The notes under the pieces are model-generated. The model had not been told where the DNA came from. It saw nothing but the letters and a program-made list of their open reading frames with translations, and ran no database searches. The translations under genes and the position numbers were made by a program. A DNA stretch of 6,942 bases, from positions 1-6,942 of the forward strand of contig DGIN01000094.1 in assembly GCA_002387325.1 (NCBI GenBank), given 5' to 3'. Positions 1 through 6,941 of this stretch are shown here, in pieces. The stretch comes from Bacteroidales bacterium UBA4621 (GTDB lineage Bacteria > Bacteroidota > Bacteroidia > Bacteroidales > Paludibacteraceae). The first letter of the stretch is position 1; each line of letters begins with the position of its first letter.

Positions 1-259
1 GTGTCGGAACACTCCCGACGAGGCAATAAAGCACCTTTTTACTCATAAAAATCATTTTTTTCAACATAGTTCGTACGAATGACATACGAATGACATAGAC
101 CTTTAAGCACGAGGTACAATAGATATGGTGCAATAATTATACCAAACATTATTAACAATGCACAAAAGAGATGGATATACGTGGTTATAAAATATATTCA
201 GGCGGTATCTATATGGAACCAAGTGTTAGCAATGCGGTGCGGATGAGGAGCAACGAGTG
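1..259. other. AT-rich intergenic stretch, no gene recognised
   Basis: No open reading frame of credible length or composition lies here, and no tRNA or rRNA pattern is visible. Two small structures can be seen. A hairpin with stem gtcgg (3-7) and ccgac (15-19) has a 7-base loop and might belong to the end of a gene left of the window. An 11-bp unit, tacgaatgaca, is repeated twice in tandem at 74-95; its left part overlaps a 10-bp palindrome, ttcgtacgaa (70-79). Neither has a known role. Confidence 0.55.
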
Positions 260-283
260 TCAGGGCAACCGCATCAAAATAGT
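260..283 (+). repeat. Left terminal inverted repeat
   Basis: This is the left arm of a perfect 24-bp inverted repeat whose partner is 644-667. Pairing fails on both sides of this stretch (259 against 668, and 284 against 643), so the repeat boundaries are sharp. Confidence 0.9.
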
Positions 284-549
284 AACGGGACAATGAAAAA
301 AAAAGTACAATAGTCCTCTAAATAGCATCGAAGTGCCGGCAAAAAGACATAATGGAACGCATATATGGTTCGGCAAAGCCGATAACGATGCGAGACACAT
401 AAGGCGTTCTACTCAGCCCACCGGGCTTCGTTATTGCTACAAAAGCACCCCATTTCGCTTATGGGCTTACGAGACTTCGCAGTCACTCAGTGCGTATTCG
501 TTTGACGATGCGAGACGCGTTGTCTCCACAAGTGCATAGTATCCTCATA

Positions 550-587
550 CGGTTTGTGGCAAACCGACCGCGGACGGGGCGTCCGCG
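550..587. repeat. Pair of adjacent perfect hairpins with 3-base loops
   Basis: The first hairpin pairs cggtttg (550-556) with caaaccg (560-566) around loop tgg. The second pairs cgcggacg (569-576) with cgtccgcg (580-587) around loop ggg. They are two bases apart and form the most stable local structure inside the inverted-repeat element. No T-tract follows either one, so they do not look like intrinsic terminators. They could be protein or transposase recognition hairpins, or part of a structured transcript; the role is not known. Confidence 0.7.
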
Positions 588-643
588 TCCCCAGCGATGG
601 TGTCTGCGTCTATGGAATGGTGTCTGTGGTTCCGGAATAATAC

Positions 644-667
644 ACTATTTTGATGCGGTTGCCCTGA
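644..667 (-). repeat. Right terminal inverted repeat
   Basis: This is the right arm of the perfect 24-bp inverted repeat and the exact reverse complement of 260-283. It ends 16 bases before the -33 box of the promoter that faces recA. Confidence 0.9.
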
Positions 668-683
668 ACAAATAAGAAAAAAA

Positions 684-715
684 TTTGTGTATATCCATAA
701 AAAACCGTAACTTTG
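684..715 (+). promoter_or_regulatory. Bacteroidota-type promoter, probably for recA
   Basis: The -33 box TTTG (684-687) and the -7 box TAACTTTG (708-715) are separated by 20 bases. This matches the known Bacteroidota primary sigma factor consensus, TTTG then about 19-21 bases then TAnnTTTG, at every fixed position. Transcription would start near 720, giving recA a leader of about 200 nt. No other gene lies between it and recA. A second, weaker promoter closer to recA cannot be excluded. Confidence 0.75.
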
Positions 716-735
716 CAGGGTAAAGGTATAATCGA

Positions 736-885
736 TGGTTATGGTTGTTATAATAAACCGGTAGCAATTATATGCATAACCAATGAGCAAACCGGTATGA
801 TATGTGTAACTGATTGAAAAATATACATTTATAACCGTTTCGATTTTTCCACCGGTTTGAAAAGCCGGTTTGAGTCAATTTTTTT
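736..885 (+). promoter_or_regulatory. Structured recA leader with four CCGGT motifs
   Basis: Two copies of AAACCGGTA (755-763, 789-797) are followed by two inverted copies, ACCGGTTTG (851-859) and GCCGGTTTG (864-872). The stretch 788-796 is a perfect 9-bp inverted repeat of 851-859. The first motif lies in the loop of another inverted repeat, tggttatg (736-743) with cataacca (775-782). The last two motifs can instead pair locally (851-855 with 865-869), and seven Ts follow at 879-885, which gives a weak terminator-like shape. The same motifs could equally be DNA sites for a regulator, since ACCGGT is palindromic. The repeats are seen; a regulatory role is inferred. Confidence 0.45.
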
Positions 886-922
886 ATATAATTATTGTAA
901 CAAACAGTACTAAAAAACAATT

Positions 923-1933
923 ATGGCAGAAGAGAAGAAGCAGCCTTCGGCAGACAAACTGAAAGCCTTGCAGTTGGCAATGGCGAAGATTGACAAGGAT
1001 TTCGGCAAGGGTGCGATTATGAAATTAGGTGATGACAAGATAGAGGATATCCCTGTTATCCCGACGGGCAGTATCGGATTGAATATGGCTTTGGGTGTAG
1101 GCGGTTATCCCCGCGGGCGTGTGATAGAGATTTATGGTCCGGAATCGTCGGGTAAGACCACTCTTGCTATTCATGCGATGGCAGAGGTGCAGAAACAAGG
1201 CGGTATAGCGGCTATCATCGATGCCGAACATGCTTTCGATCGTTTTTATGCCGAGAAATTAGGGGTGGATACCGACAATCTGCTGATAGCTCAGCCGGAC
1301 TGCGGTGAGCAGGCGTTGGAGATAGCAGACGAGTTGATACGTTCTTCGGCGGTGGATTTGGTGGTGATAGACTCGGTGGCTGCTCTGACCCCGAAAGCCG
1401 AGATAGAGGGTGATATGGGCGATAACAAACTGGGTTTGCAGGCACGTCTGATGTCGCAAGCCTTACGCAAACTGACTGCCACTATCAACAAAACGCAGAC
1501 CACGTGTATATTTATCAACCAGTTGCGCGAGAAGATAGGTGTGATGTTTGGCAATCCGGAGACGACGACGGGAGGTAATGCATTGAAATTCTATGCCAGT
1601 GTCCGTTTGGATATTCGCAAGATAGGTCAGATCAAAGAGGGTGATGAGGTATTAGGCAACCAAGTGCGTGTAAAGATAGTAAAGAACAAAGTGGCACCTC
1701 CTTTCAAGAAAGCCGAATTTGACTTGATGTTCAATGAGGGGATTTCCAAAGTGGGCGAGGTGATAGACTTGGGTGTAGAGAACGGCATATTGAAGAAGTC
1801 GGGAAGTTTCTATAATTACGGAGACACCAAACTCGGTCAGGGTCGCGACAACGTAAAAAAACTGCTTCGTGAAAATCCCGATTTGATGGACGAGATAGAA
1901 ACAAAGATAATGGAGACTATCAAGCAAAAATAA
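923..1933 (+). CDS. recA: RecA recombinase
   Basis: RecA polymerises on single-stranded DNA in the cytoplasm, uses ATP, and drives homology search and strand exchange in recombinational repair. In many bacteria the filament also stimulates self-cleavage of LexA-type repressors. The 336-residue product shows the family landmarks: Walker A GPESSGKT (72-79, with Lys78), the catalytic Glu102 in DAEHAFD, Walker B LVVID ending at Asp150, loop L1 around EIEGDMGD (160-167), and loop L2 IGVMFGNPETTTGG (205-218) with Phe209. Gln200 in INQLREK is the usual ATP-sensing residue. The C-terminal domain is present, but the protein stops at ETIKQK and lacks the long acidic tail of E. coli RecA (353 residues). 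The ATG at 923 gives the normal N-terminus. It is preceded by AT-rich sequence with no Shine-Dalgarno motif. The gene has its own promoter at 684-715 and a terminator at 1949-1988, so it is probably monocistronic. Confidence 0.98.
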   Translation: MAEEKKQPSADKLKALQLAMAKIDKDFGKGAIMKLGDDKIEDIPVIPTGSIGLNMALGVGGYPRGRVIEIYGPESSGKTTLAIHAMAEVQKQGGIAAIIDAEHAFDRFYAEKLGVDTDNLLIAQPDCGEQALEIADELIRSSAVDLVVIDSVAALTPKAEIEGDMGDNKLGLQARLMSQALRKLTATINKTQTTCIFINQLREKIGVMFGNPETTTGGNALKFYASVRLDIRKIGQIKEGDEVLGNQVRVKIVKNKVAPPFKKAEFDLMFNEGISKVGEVIDLGVENGILKKSGSFYNYGDTKLGQGRDNVKKLLRENPDLMDEIETKIMETIKQK

Positions 1934-1948
1934 CTGATTTTCCACGAC

Positions 1949-1988
1949 AGGCAATGTACAATTTGAAGCGGTTGTACATTGTCTTTTT
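1949..1988 (+). terminator. Intrinsic terminator after recA
   Basis: A perfect 10-bp stem pairs caatgtacaa (1952-1961) with ttgtacattg (1972-1981) around a 10-base loop. The stem can extend by three more pairs (1949-1951 with 1982-1984, one of them G-U). A run of five Ts (1984-1988) follows. It starts 15 bases after the recA stop and ends 5 bases before the next ATG, so any readthrough transcript would fold right at the start of the oxidoreductase gene. Confidence 0.85.
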
Positions 1989-1993
1989 ATATT

Positions 1994-3490
1994 ATGGACT
2001 CCATACAATTGATACTTTCGCCCCGTGAAGCACACAAAGCAGAGCAGATATACCGTGTGGTCAAGCGCTCGGTGGACGCACGGCAGCACGAGTTGAGAGT
2101 GCTGCTCAGTGTGCTTGCGGACGATGAGGGTCGGAAGGTAGAGCGGGACGCACCTATTCCGCTCTATGAGCCGCCGCATTTCCGGGATGTTCATCGCGCA
2201 GACCATACGGCATATATCATCGGTTCGGGTCCGGCGGGGCTGTTTGCCGCACTGACGCTGTTGGAGCAAGGTATCCGTCCTGTCATTTATGAGCGCGGCA
2301 AGGATGTCAGTACCCGCAAGGTGGATATAGCGCGGCTGAACCGCAACCAAGGACTGAACATAGAAAGCAACTACTGCTTTGGCGAAGGCGGAGCCGGTAC
2401 GTTCTCGGACGGCAAACTATTCAGCCGCAGCAAGAAACGCGGAGATATGCAGCGTGTGATGGAACTATTCCATTATTTCGGTGCAAAGGATAATGTTCTC
2501 TATGAGGCACATGCACATATCGGCAGTGACAAATTGCCTTCTATCATTCGTGCGATGCGTGAGTGTATCATTGCTCACGGCGGGGAGATACATTTTGAGA
2601 CCTGTGTGGACGGGGCAATGTTTCACAGTTTGTGTGAAAGCGGTTTGCCGATAGTTCTTGCAATCGGTCATTCGGCACACGATACGTACCGTATGTTGCA
2701 GAGCGAAGGTGTAGTGCTTGAGCCGAAAGGTTTTGCGATGGGTGTGCGTGTGGAGCATCCGCAGGCATTAATCAACCGGCTGATGTATCATAACCAGCCG
2801 CAAGATGTAATTGATTTGGTGGGCAATGCTTCCTACTCGCTTGTAACCCAAGTAGAGAGGCGTGGTGTTTATTCGTTCTGTATGTGTCCCGGCGGGCATA
2901 TAGTGCCGGCGGGCAGTAGTGCGGAGAGTTGTGTGGTGAATGGGATGTCTGCCAGTCAACGTAACTCGCCTTATGCCAATTCGGGTATAGTGGTGGAGAT
3001 ACGTCCCGAAGATATTATCAATGCACAAGACAAGCCACACGATATTTCTACGCTGTCGTTTCAAGAAAGGTTGGAGTACGAGGCATTCTTGCACGGCGCC
3101 GCTAAAAGCCAAGCCCCGGCACAACGTTTACGAGATTTTGTGGAAGGCAGCCAGAGCCGCGATTTGCCTGCTTGCAGTTATTTACCGGGGATAGTGGCAA
3201 GCCGTTTGGACGAGTGGTTGCCCGGGCAGATAGGTTGGCGGTTGCAACAAGGTTTCCGCGATTTCGACCGCAAATACCACGGTTTTCTTACCAACGAAGC
3301 CGTTATTCTCGGTGTGGAAAGTCGCAGCAGCAGTGCAGTACGTATTCCGCGCAACAAAGAGACGCTGCAGTCGGTATCCATTCCTAATCTCTATCCATGT
3401 GGTGAAGGCGCAGGGTATGCAGGAGGGATTACCTCTTCGGCACTTGACGGAATCAATGCAGCGCTAAAAATAGCGGAAAAATATGTATAA
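1994..3490 (+). CDS. FAD-dependent oxidoreductase (COG2509-type, uncharacterised)
   Basis: This is a flavoprotein of a widespread but poorly characterised family of FAD-dependent dehydrogenases; the substrate is unknown and the enzyme should be cytosolic. With the ATG at 1994 it has 498 residues. An N-terminal region of about 70 residues precedes the Rossmann nucleotide-binding motif GSGPAGLFAA (about 77-86), with the ribose-binding acidic residue in YERG (Glu100). Further family blocks are GEGGAGTFSDGKL (130-142), AIGHSAHDTY (223-232), CMCPGGHIVPA (296-306), GVESRSSSAVRIPR (440-453) and the closing FAD contact YPCGEGAGYAGGITSSALDG (467-486). A TTG five codons upstream (1979) is possible, but it lies inside the recA terminator stem, so the ATG is preferred. 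No clear promoter was found between the terminator and the start. Expression may come from readthrough or from a promoter inside recA. The stop is 2 bases from the next gene. Confidence 0.9.
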   Translation: MDSIQLILSPREAHKAEQIYRVVKRSVDARQHELRVLLSVLADDEGRKVERDAPIPLYEPPHFRDVHRADHTAYIIGSGPAGLFAALTLLEQGIRPVIYERGKDVSTRKVDIARLNRNQGLNIESNYCFGEGGAGTFSDGKLFSRSKKRGDMQRVMELFHYFGAKDNVLYEAHAHIGSDKLPSIIRAMRECIIAHGGEIHFETCVDGAMFHSLCESGLPIVLAIGHSAHDTYRMLQSEGVVLEPKGFAMGVRVEHPQALINRLMYHNQPQDVIDLVGNASYSLVTQVERRGVYSFCMCPGGHIVPAGSSAESCVVNGMSASQRNSPYANSGIVVEIRPEDIINAQDKPHDISTLSFQERLEYEAFLHGAAKSQAPAQRLRDFVEGSQSRDLPACSYLPGIVASRLDEWLPGQIGWRLQQGFRDFDRKYHGFLTNEAVILGVESRSSSAVRIPRNKETLQSVSIPNLYPCGEGAGYAGGITSSALDGINAALKIAEKYV

Positions 3491-3492
3491 TT

Positions 3493-5694
3493 ATGAAAAA
3501 GCCAAGTCTTTTGTTATGCTGTGTATGCCTGCTGTTAAATGTCAGCATAGCATACGGAGATGTTGTCAAGCGAGATACATTGGTTGAAGATTTCTCTTCT
3601 CCCGATATTGCCCAATATAACACTTATGCCACCCAAGCCGTCTGGACTGCCCAAAATGGAATAACGTGGCATTGTGAAAATATGAGAGTCGGAAAAGTCG
3701 GTAAATTATTAGTGTCATCGGGATTGACATACTATTACAATGTCCAACGTACATTCGGTCGGTTGCAAACAGGAAAGATACGCGGATTGCACAAACTGTC
3801 TTTTGAGACGGCAAGCACCAAAGGCAGTTCCTATTCAGTAAAAGTCAGTTACAGTCTTAACGGGAAAGACTGGATAGAGAAACCTTTTCCGTTGCAAACT
3901 TCTTATATGAAGAGAGACAGCATCGTTTTCCCCGAAACGGGGGACTACTATATAAGATTCTATATCGGTGGTGTTGATAAACTGTATTTGTATTTAGACA
4001 ATATCACATTTTATACCGAGCAGACAGAAACGGGTGAGCGGATGGATATTGTGGATTGGACGGCGAACAGTCTGACGCTGAATATGAACGGCTGTGCACC
4101 GGAAACAGGTGTGCAAGTAAGTATAGACGGAGGAGCGGAAAAGCGTATAGAAGAGGGGAGTCGTTATTCGTATCTTGGGCAAAAGGACCGAACCTATTGT
4201 GTAGAAACAGAGAATCTGTATGCAGGAAATGATGTACAGATTGAGACAAAGTACGGGGATAGTGAGGGTAACGGGTATATTTCCAACCGCACATACAAAG
4301 TACCGTATATCTATGGTGATTCCACAGTACACAAGCGGACTTATAATACCGATGATGACATAGTGGTGCGCGGCGGGAAAACCACCCTGACGACAGAAGT
4401 GGCGGTTAGAAATGTGTATGTTTATCCTGATGGAGAGCTGGTAGTGGCGGAAGGAGGCAAACTGACCTGCGCAAAACTATTTGTCCGCACCAATGCCACA
4501 GAAGCCGGCAGTGTGAGCGGCAATATACAAGCACACGAGAGTTACTACACACGTATAGTGGCAAACAAAACGAAGTATTTTCAATTTGCGCTGCCGGTGC
4601 AGTCCTTCACCAGCAACGTAGTTACGACCGCAGGCGATGTATGCGTATTGGATAAGCACTGGCGACTGAATACGTATGACACACAACTCCGTGCCGAGCA
4701 GGGAAATATAACCGACAACTGGGTTCGCTATACGGGTGAGACTATCGAGGCAGACAAAGGGTATGCAATACTTTCCGCATCACCGTATTACAGAGAGTAT
4801 CTTTTTCCTGTGGTCTATTCATCGGCAGGCAGCGATGCCAAAGTGGCAGTAACGGCTCCAAAGGGCGAAGTGGATGTGGCGCATGATGGTTGGAACTATA
4901 TCTGTTCGCCGCACTCGGGCAAATATGCAAGTGTCTTGGCAGACGATCCGACAGAGCGGGTATATGTATCGGAACTATCCAAAGACGGCAACAGGTATTG
5001 GCAGCACGTGGCAGACACTATCTATCCTGCCCGACCTTTTTATTATCAGGCAGCCGAGGCAGGAAATCTTGTTTTCGGGGAGACTTTACGTTTTGAAGCA
5101 ACCATATCCGAGACGGTGGCTGCGCACATCCAAGCGGCAAACACCGTTGCCACACAATGGCTGCAAATCGGATTGTATGATACCGCAGGGCAAAACGATG
5201 AGACCCATATTTGTTTGCACCCGACGAAATTCCATACTACATACGAAGTGGGCAAAGACTTACTCAAGCTGCACGGGACCGGGCAGCACGTGGAATTGTA
5301 CAGCGTTATGCCGTGCGGCGAACTATGTTTTAATGCCCTGCCGGATACGACAGCGGAGAAAGAGACAGTGCTTTGTACGGTTGTACCTCAGAGCGGGAAT
5401 TATACACTCCGTATAAACAAGAATGCGTATATTGATCGCTTGGCAAAAGTAGTTCTGACAGACAGGCAAGAAAACACACAGACCGATTTAACAGACCAAG
5501 ACTATACATTCAGTTCCCCGCAGGGCGAAAGCAAAGGGCGGTTCGCTATACGATGTGTATTCCGTACACAAGAAACGCCTACCGATATGCACGAAGTCAA
5601 AACGGCAGGCGTTGCACAAAAAATACTCCAAGACGGACAACTCTACATATTAAGCAACGGGATAAAGTTTGACCTGCTCGGACGCAGGCGGTGA
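3493..5694 (+). CDS. Secreted multi-domain beta-rich protein of unknown function
   Basis: I do not recognise a specific function. The 733-residue product starts with a signal peptide: MKKPSLLL, a hydrophobic core to about residue 20, and likely cleavage after AYG (22). There is no lipobox at the cleavage site despite Cys9, Cys10 and Cys12. Residues about 28-176 look like a jelly-roll or galactose-binding-like domain (YSVKVSYSLNGKDW, then YYIRFYI and LYLDNITF). Residues about 185-272 look like an Ig or fibronectin-like sandwich. Residues about 285-345 have short beta repeats with GG turns. Residues about 350-540 match a pattern common in Bacteroidota surface proteins (KYFQFALPVQ, then NWVRYTGETIEADKGYAIL). 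Residues about 553-690 form a further beta domain with DLTDQDYTFSSPQGESKGRFAIR. The tail GQLYILSNG and FDLLGRRR resembles type IX secretion-like C-terminal motifs but is short. It is likely co-transcribed with the oxidoreductase and secreted or surface-exposed; ligand and role are open. Confidence 0.85.
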   Translation: MKKPSLLLCCVCLLLNVSIAYGDVVKRDTLVEDFSSPDIAQYNTYATQAVWTAQNGITWHCENMRVGKVGKLLVSSGLTYYYNVQRTFGRLQTGKIRGLHKLSFETASTKGSSYSVKVSYSLNGKDWIEKPFPLQTSYMKRDSIVFPETGDYYIRFYIGGVDKLYLYLDNITFYTEQTETGERMDIVDWTANSLTLNMNGCAPETGVQVSIDGGAEKRIEEGSRYSYLGQKDRTYCVETENLYAGNDVQIETKYGDSEGNGYISNRTYKVPYIYGDSTVHKRTYNTDDDIVVRGGKTTLTTEVAVRNVYVYPDGELVVAEGGKLTCAKLFVRTNATEAGSVSGNIQAHESYYTRIVANKTKYFQFALPVQSFTSNVVTTAGDVCVLDKHWRLNTYDTQLRAEQGNITDNWVRYTGETIEADKGYAILSASPYYREYLFPVVYSSAGSDAKVAVTAPKGEVDVAHDGWNYICSPHSGKYASVLADDPTERVYVSELSKDGNRYWQHVADTIYPARPFYYQAAEAGNLVFGETLRFEATISETVAAHIQAANTVATQWLQIGLYDTAGQNDETHICLHPTKFHTTYEVGKDLLKLHGTGQHVELYSVMPCGELCFNALPDTTAEKETVLCTVVPQSGNYTLRINKNAYIDRLAKVVLTDRQENTQTDLTDQDYTFSSPQGESKGRFAIRCVFRTQETPTDMHEVKTAGVAQKILQDGQLYILSNGIKFDLLGRRR

Positions 5695-5696
5695 TG

Positions 5697-6809
5697 CTAT
5701 TGTTTTCTGCTTTTTGCCAGCCGGATAACCTCTTCCGCGATGCGGGTAGCGGAGTCGGTTTGGGCGAGATAAAGCGCATTGATATGGAGTTGTTGCAGTT
5801 TCTTTTTGTCCTCTATCAGTTTAAGAACAGTAGGGATGAGTTTTTCTTTGGCTTCTACGTCCCGTACCAGTACAGCGGCATCTTTTTTGACAAGTGCCAT
5901 AGCGTTGTGTGTCTGGTGGTCTTCTGCGACATTTGGCGATGGCACGAGTATAGACGGTTTACCGAGCAAACAGAGTTCGCTGATACTGCTTGCGCCGGCA
6001 CGTGATACGACCAAGTCGGCCAAGGCGTATGTGTCGGGCATGTTGCTAAGGAAGGGTGTGATAACCGAGACCTCCGTGGTGGCAGGCATGTTTTTGACGA
6101 TAGTGTCGTAGTAGGCTTTGCCTGTTTGCCAAATGACTTGAATACCGGAGCAGATAAGGTTGTTGAGTCCTTGTTGCATAGCCTCGTTGATAGTGCGTGC
6201 GCCGAGGCTTCCCCCGATAACCAGCAGTACAGGTTTCACCGGATCAAACTGCACCCCGAATTCTTTTTCAAAGTATTTCAATGCTGCTTCTTTGGTTCCT
6301 TGCGTCAGGTTCTGGCGCACAGGATTGCCAGTAAGTATGATTTTCTCTTTAGGGAAGAACCGTTCCATTCCCTCATAGGCGACACAGATTTTTGCAGCAT
6401 CGTCTTTAAGCAGTTTGTTAGTAACGCCGGCAAAACCGTTCTGCTCTTGTAGAAGGATTGGAATGCCCATACGTGCTGCCACTTTCATAGCCGCCCCGCT
6501 CGCATATCCGCCTACGCCTACGCCCACATCGGGTCGGAATTCACGGATAATCTTTTTTGCTTGCCGCATAGAGCGCAGCAAGTCGATAAGTACAGAGATA
6601 TTTTTCCATGGTTTGGAGCGATTGAAACCACGGACGGGCAGCCCGATGATACGGTAGCCTGCCTGCGGCACCCGCTCCATCTCCATACGTCCGATAGCAC
6701 CGACAAAAAGGATGTCGGCTTTAGGGTCTAATTTGCGTAATGCGTTGGCTATGCTGATTGCCGGAAATATATGTCCGCCTGTGCCTCCGCCGGAAATAAG
6801 GTATTTCAT
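5697..6809 (-). CDS. murG: MurG, UDP-GlcNAc:lipid I N-acetylglucosaminyltransferase
   Basis: MurG transfers N-acetylglucosamine from UDP-GlcNAc to lipid I on the cytoplasmic face of the inner membrane, producing lipid II for peptidoglycan. It is a GT28-family, GT-B fold enzyme. With the ATG at 6809 it has 370 residues, a normal length. Visible motifs are the N-terminal glycine loop SGGGTGGHIFPA (6-17, with His13), GVGGYASG (98-105), LQEQNGFAG (120-128), the second glycine loop GGSLGART (199-206), and the UDP-GlcNAc binding segment SRAGASSISEL (269-279, with Glu278), followed by EDHQTHNA (297-304). A TTG two codons upstream (6815) is possible, but the ATG gives the usual MKYLISGGGTGG start. 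The gene runs tail to tail with the secreted protein, with two bases between the stops and no visible terminator. Downstream on its own strand there is no murC, unlike the usual ftsW-murG-murC order. Upstream lies a heptamer repeat array. Confidence 0.97.
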   Translation of the reverse strand: MKYLISGGGTGGHIFPAISIANALRKLDPKADILFVGAIGRMEMERVPQAGYRIIGLPVRGFNRSKPWKNISVLIDLLRSMRQAKKIIREFRPDVGVGVGGYASGAAMKVAARMGIPILLQEQNGFAGVTNKLLKDDAAKICVAYEGMERFFPKEKIILTGNPVRQNLTQGTKEAALKYFEKEFGVQFDPVKPVLLVIGGSLGARTINEAMQQGLNNLICSGIQVIWQTGKAYYDTIVKNMPATTEVSVITPFLSNMPDTYALADLVVSRAGASSISELCLLGKPSILVPSPNVAEDHQTHNAMALVKKDAAVLVRDVEAKEKLIPTVLKLIEDKKKLQQLHINALYLAQTDSATRIAEEVIRLAKSRKQ

Positions 6810-6820
6810 ATTCAATTAAA

Positions 6821-6883
6821 AATTAACAACTAACAACTAACAATTAACAATTAACAACTAACAATTAACAATTAACGATTAAC
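6821..6883. repeat. Nine tandem AAYTAAC heptamers upstream of murG
   Basis: Nine consecutive 7-bp units fill this stretch without interruption. The order is aattaac, aactaac, aactaac, aattaac, aattaac, aactaac, aattaac, aattaac, gattaac. Read on the murG strand they are GTTAATT or GTTAGTT units that end 11 bases before the ATG at 6809, so they would lie in the murG 5' leader or promoter region. From memory, similar AT-rich heptamer arrays occur in intergenic DNA of other Bacteroidota. Copy number could change by replication slippage. Any effect on murG expression is inferred. Confidence 0.9.
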
Positions 6884-6919
6884 ATACATAGTATATATGA
6901 TATTCTATCGGAAATAACT

Positions 6920-6941
6920 CACTAATCACCCACTAATCACC
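6920..6941. repeat. 11-bp tandem duplication at the right edge
   Basis: The unit cactaatcacc is present twice back to back (6920-6930 and 6931-6941), and the array may continue beyond the window. It lies about 110 bases upstream of the murG start in an AT-rich noncoding stretch. I found no TAnnTTTG promoter box for murG in 6810-6942, so its promoter may lie further upstream or be non-consensus. Confidence 0.8.

Larger units (their letters stand above)
260..667. mobile_element. MITE-like element with 24-bp terminal inverted repeats
   Basis: The ends are perfect inverted repeats of 24 bp: 260-283 (starting tcagggcaaccgcatc) and 644-667 (ending gatgcggttgccctga), which gives a 408-bp unit. The inside is richer in GC than the AT-rich flanks and has no coding frame that resembles a protein, so it cannot move by itself. 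It holds many short hairpins: stems at 371-381, 415-427, 449-465, 512-526, 550-566 and 569-587. It also holds a 12-bp direct repeat, acgatgcgagac (385-396 and 505-516), and a 10-bp direct repeat, atggtgtctg (597-606 and 617-626). This layout fits a miniature inverted-repeat transposable element mobilised in trans by a related transposase. No clear target-site duplication is seen at the edges, so it may be old, or a structured noncoding element instead. Mobility is inferred; the repeats are directly seen. Confidence 0.6.

Noticed and set aside
3..40. Possible terminator from a gene left of the window (stem 3-7 with 15-19, then T-rich sequence)
   Set aside because: The stem is only 5 bp and the first T-run begins about 16 bases after it, so it does not meet the usual shape.
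333..675. Small plus-strand open frames inside the inverted-repeat element (68 and 61 residues)
   Set aside because: They overlap each other, cross hairpins and repeats, show no protein-like pattern, and one runs through the right terminal repeat. They are chance frames.
545..790. Minus-strand open frame of 81 residues upstream of recA
   Set aside because: It spans the right terminal repeat and the plus-strand promoter, has no recognisable family features, and no minus-strand promoter box was found before it.
869..897. Second promoter close to recA (TTTG at 869-872 and AATTATTG at 890-897)
   Set aside because: The -7 box has two mismatches and the spacer is only 17 bases, so it is much weaker than the match at 684-715.
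1652..2350. Long minus-strand open frame (232 residues) across the recA end and the oxidoreductase start
   Set aside because: It is antisense to two clear genes and to the terminator between them. Its composition is that of a shadow frame.
4874..5416. 180-residue plus-strand frame within the secreted-protein gene
   Set aside because: It is a +1 shadow of a frame that is continuous from signal peptide to C-terminal tail. It does not indicate a frameshift.
6821..6941. CRISPR array
   Set aside because: The repeats are 7 and 11 bp and directly tandem, without spacers, and no cas genes are present.
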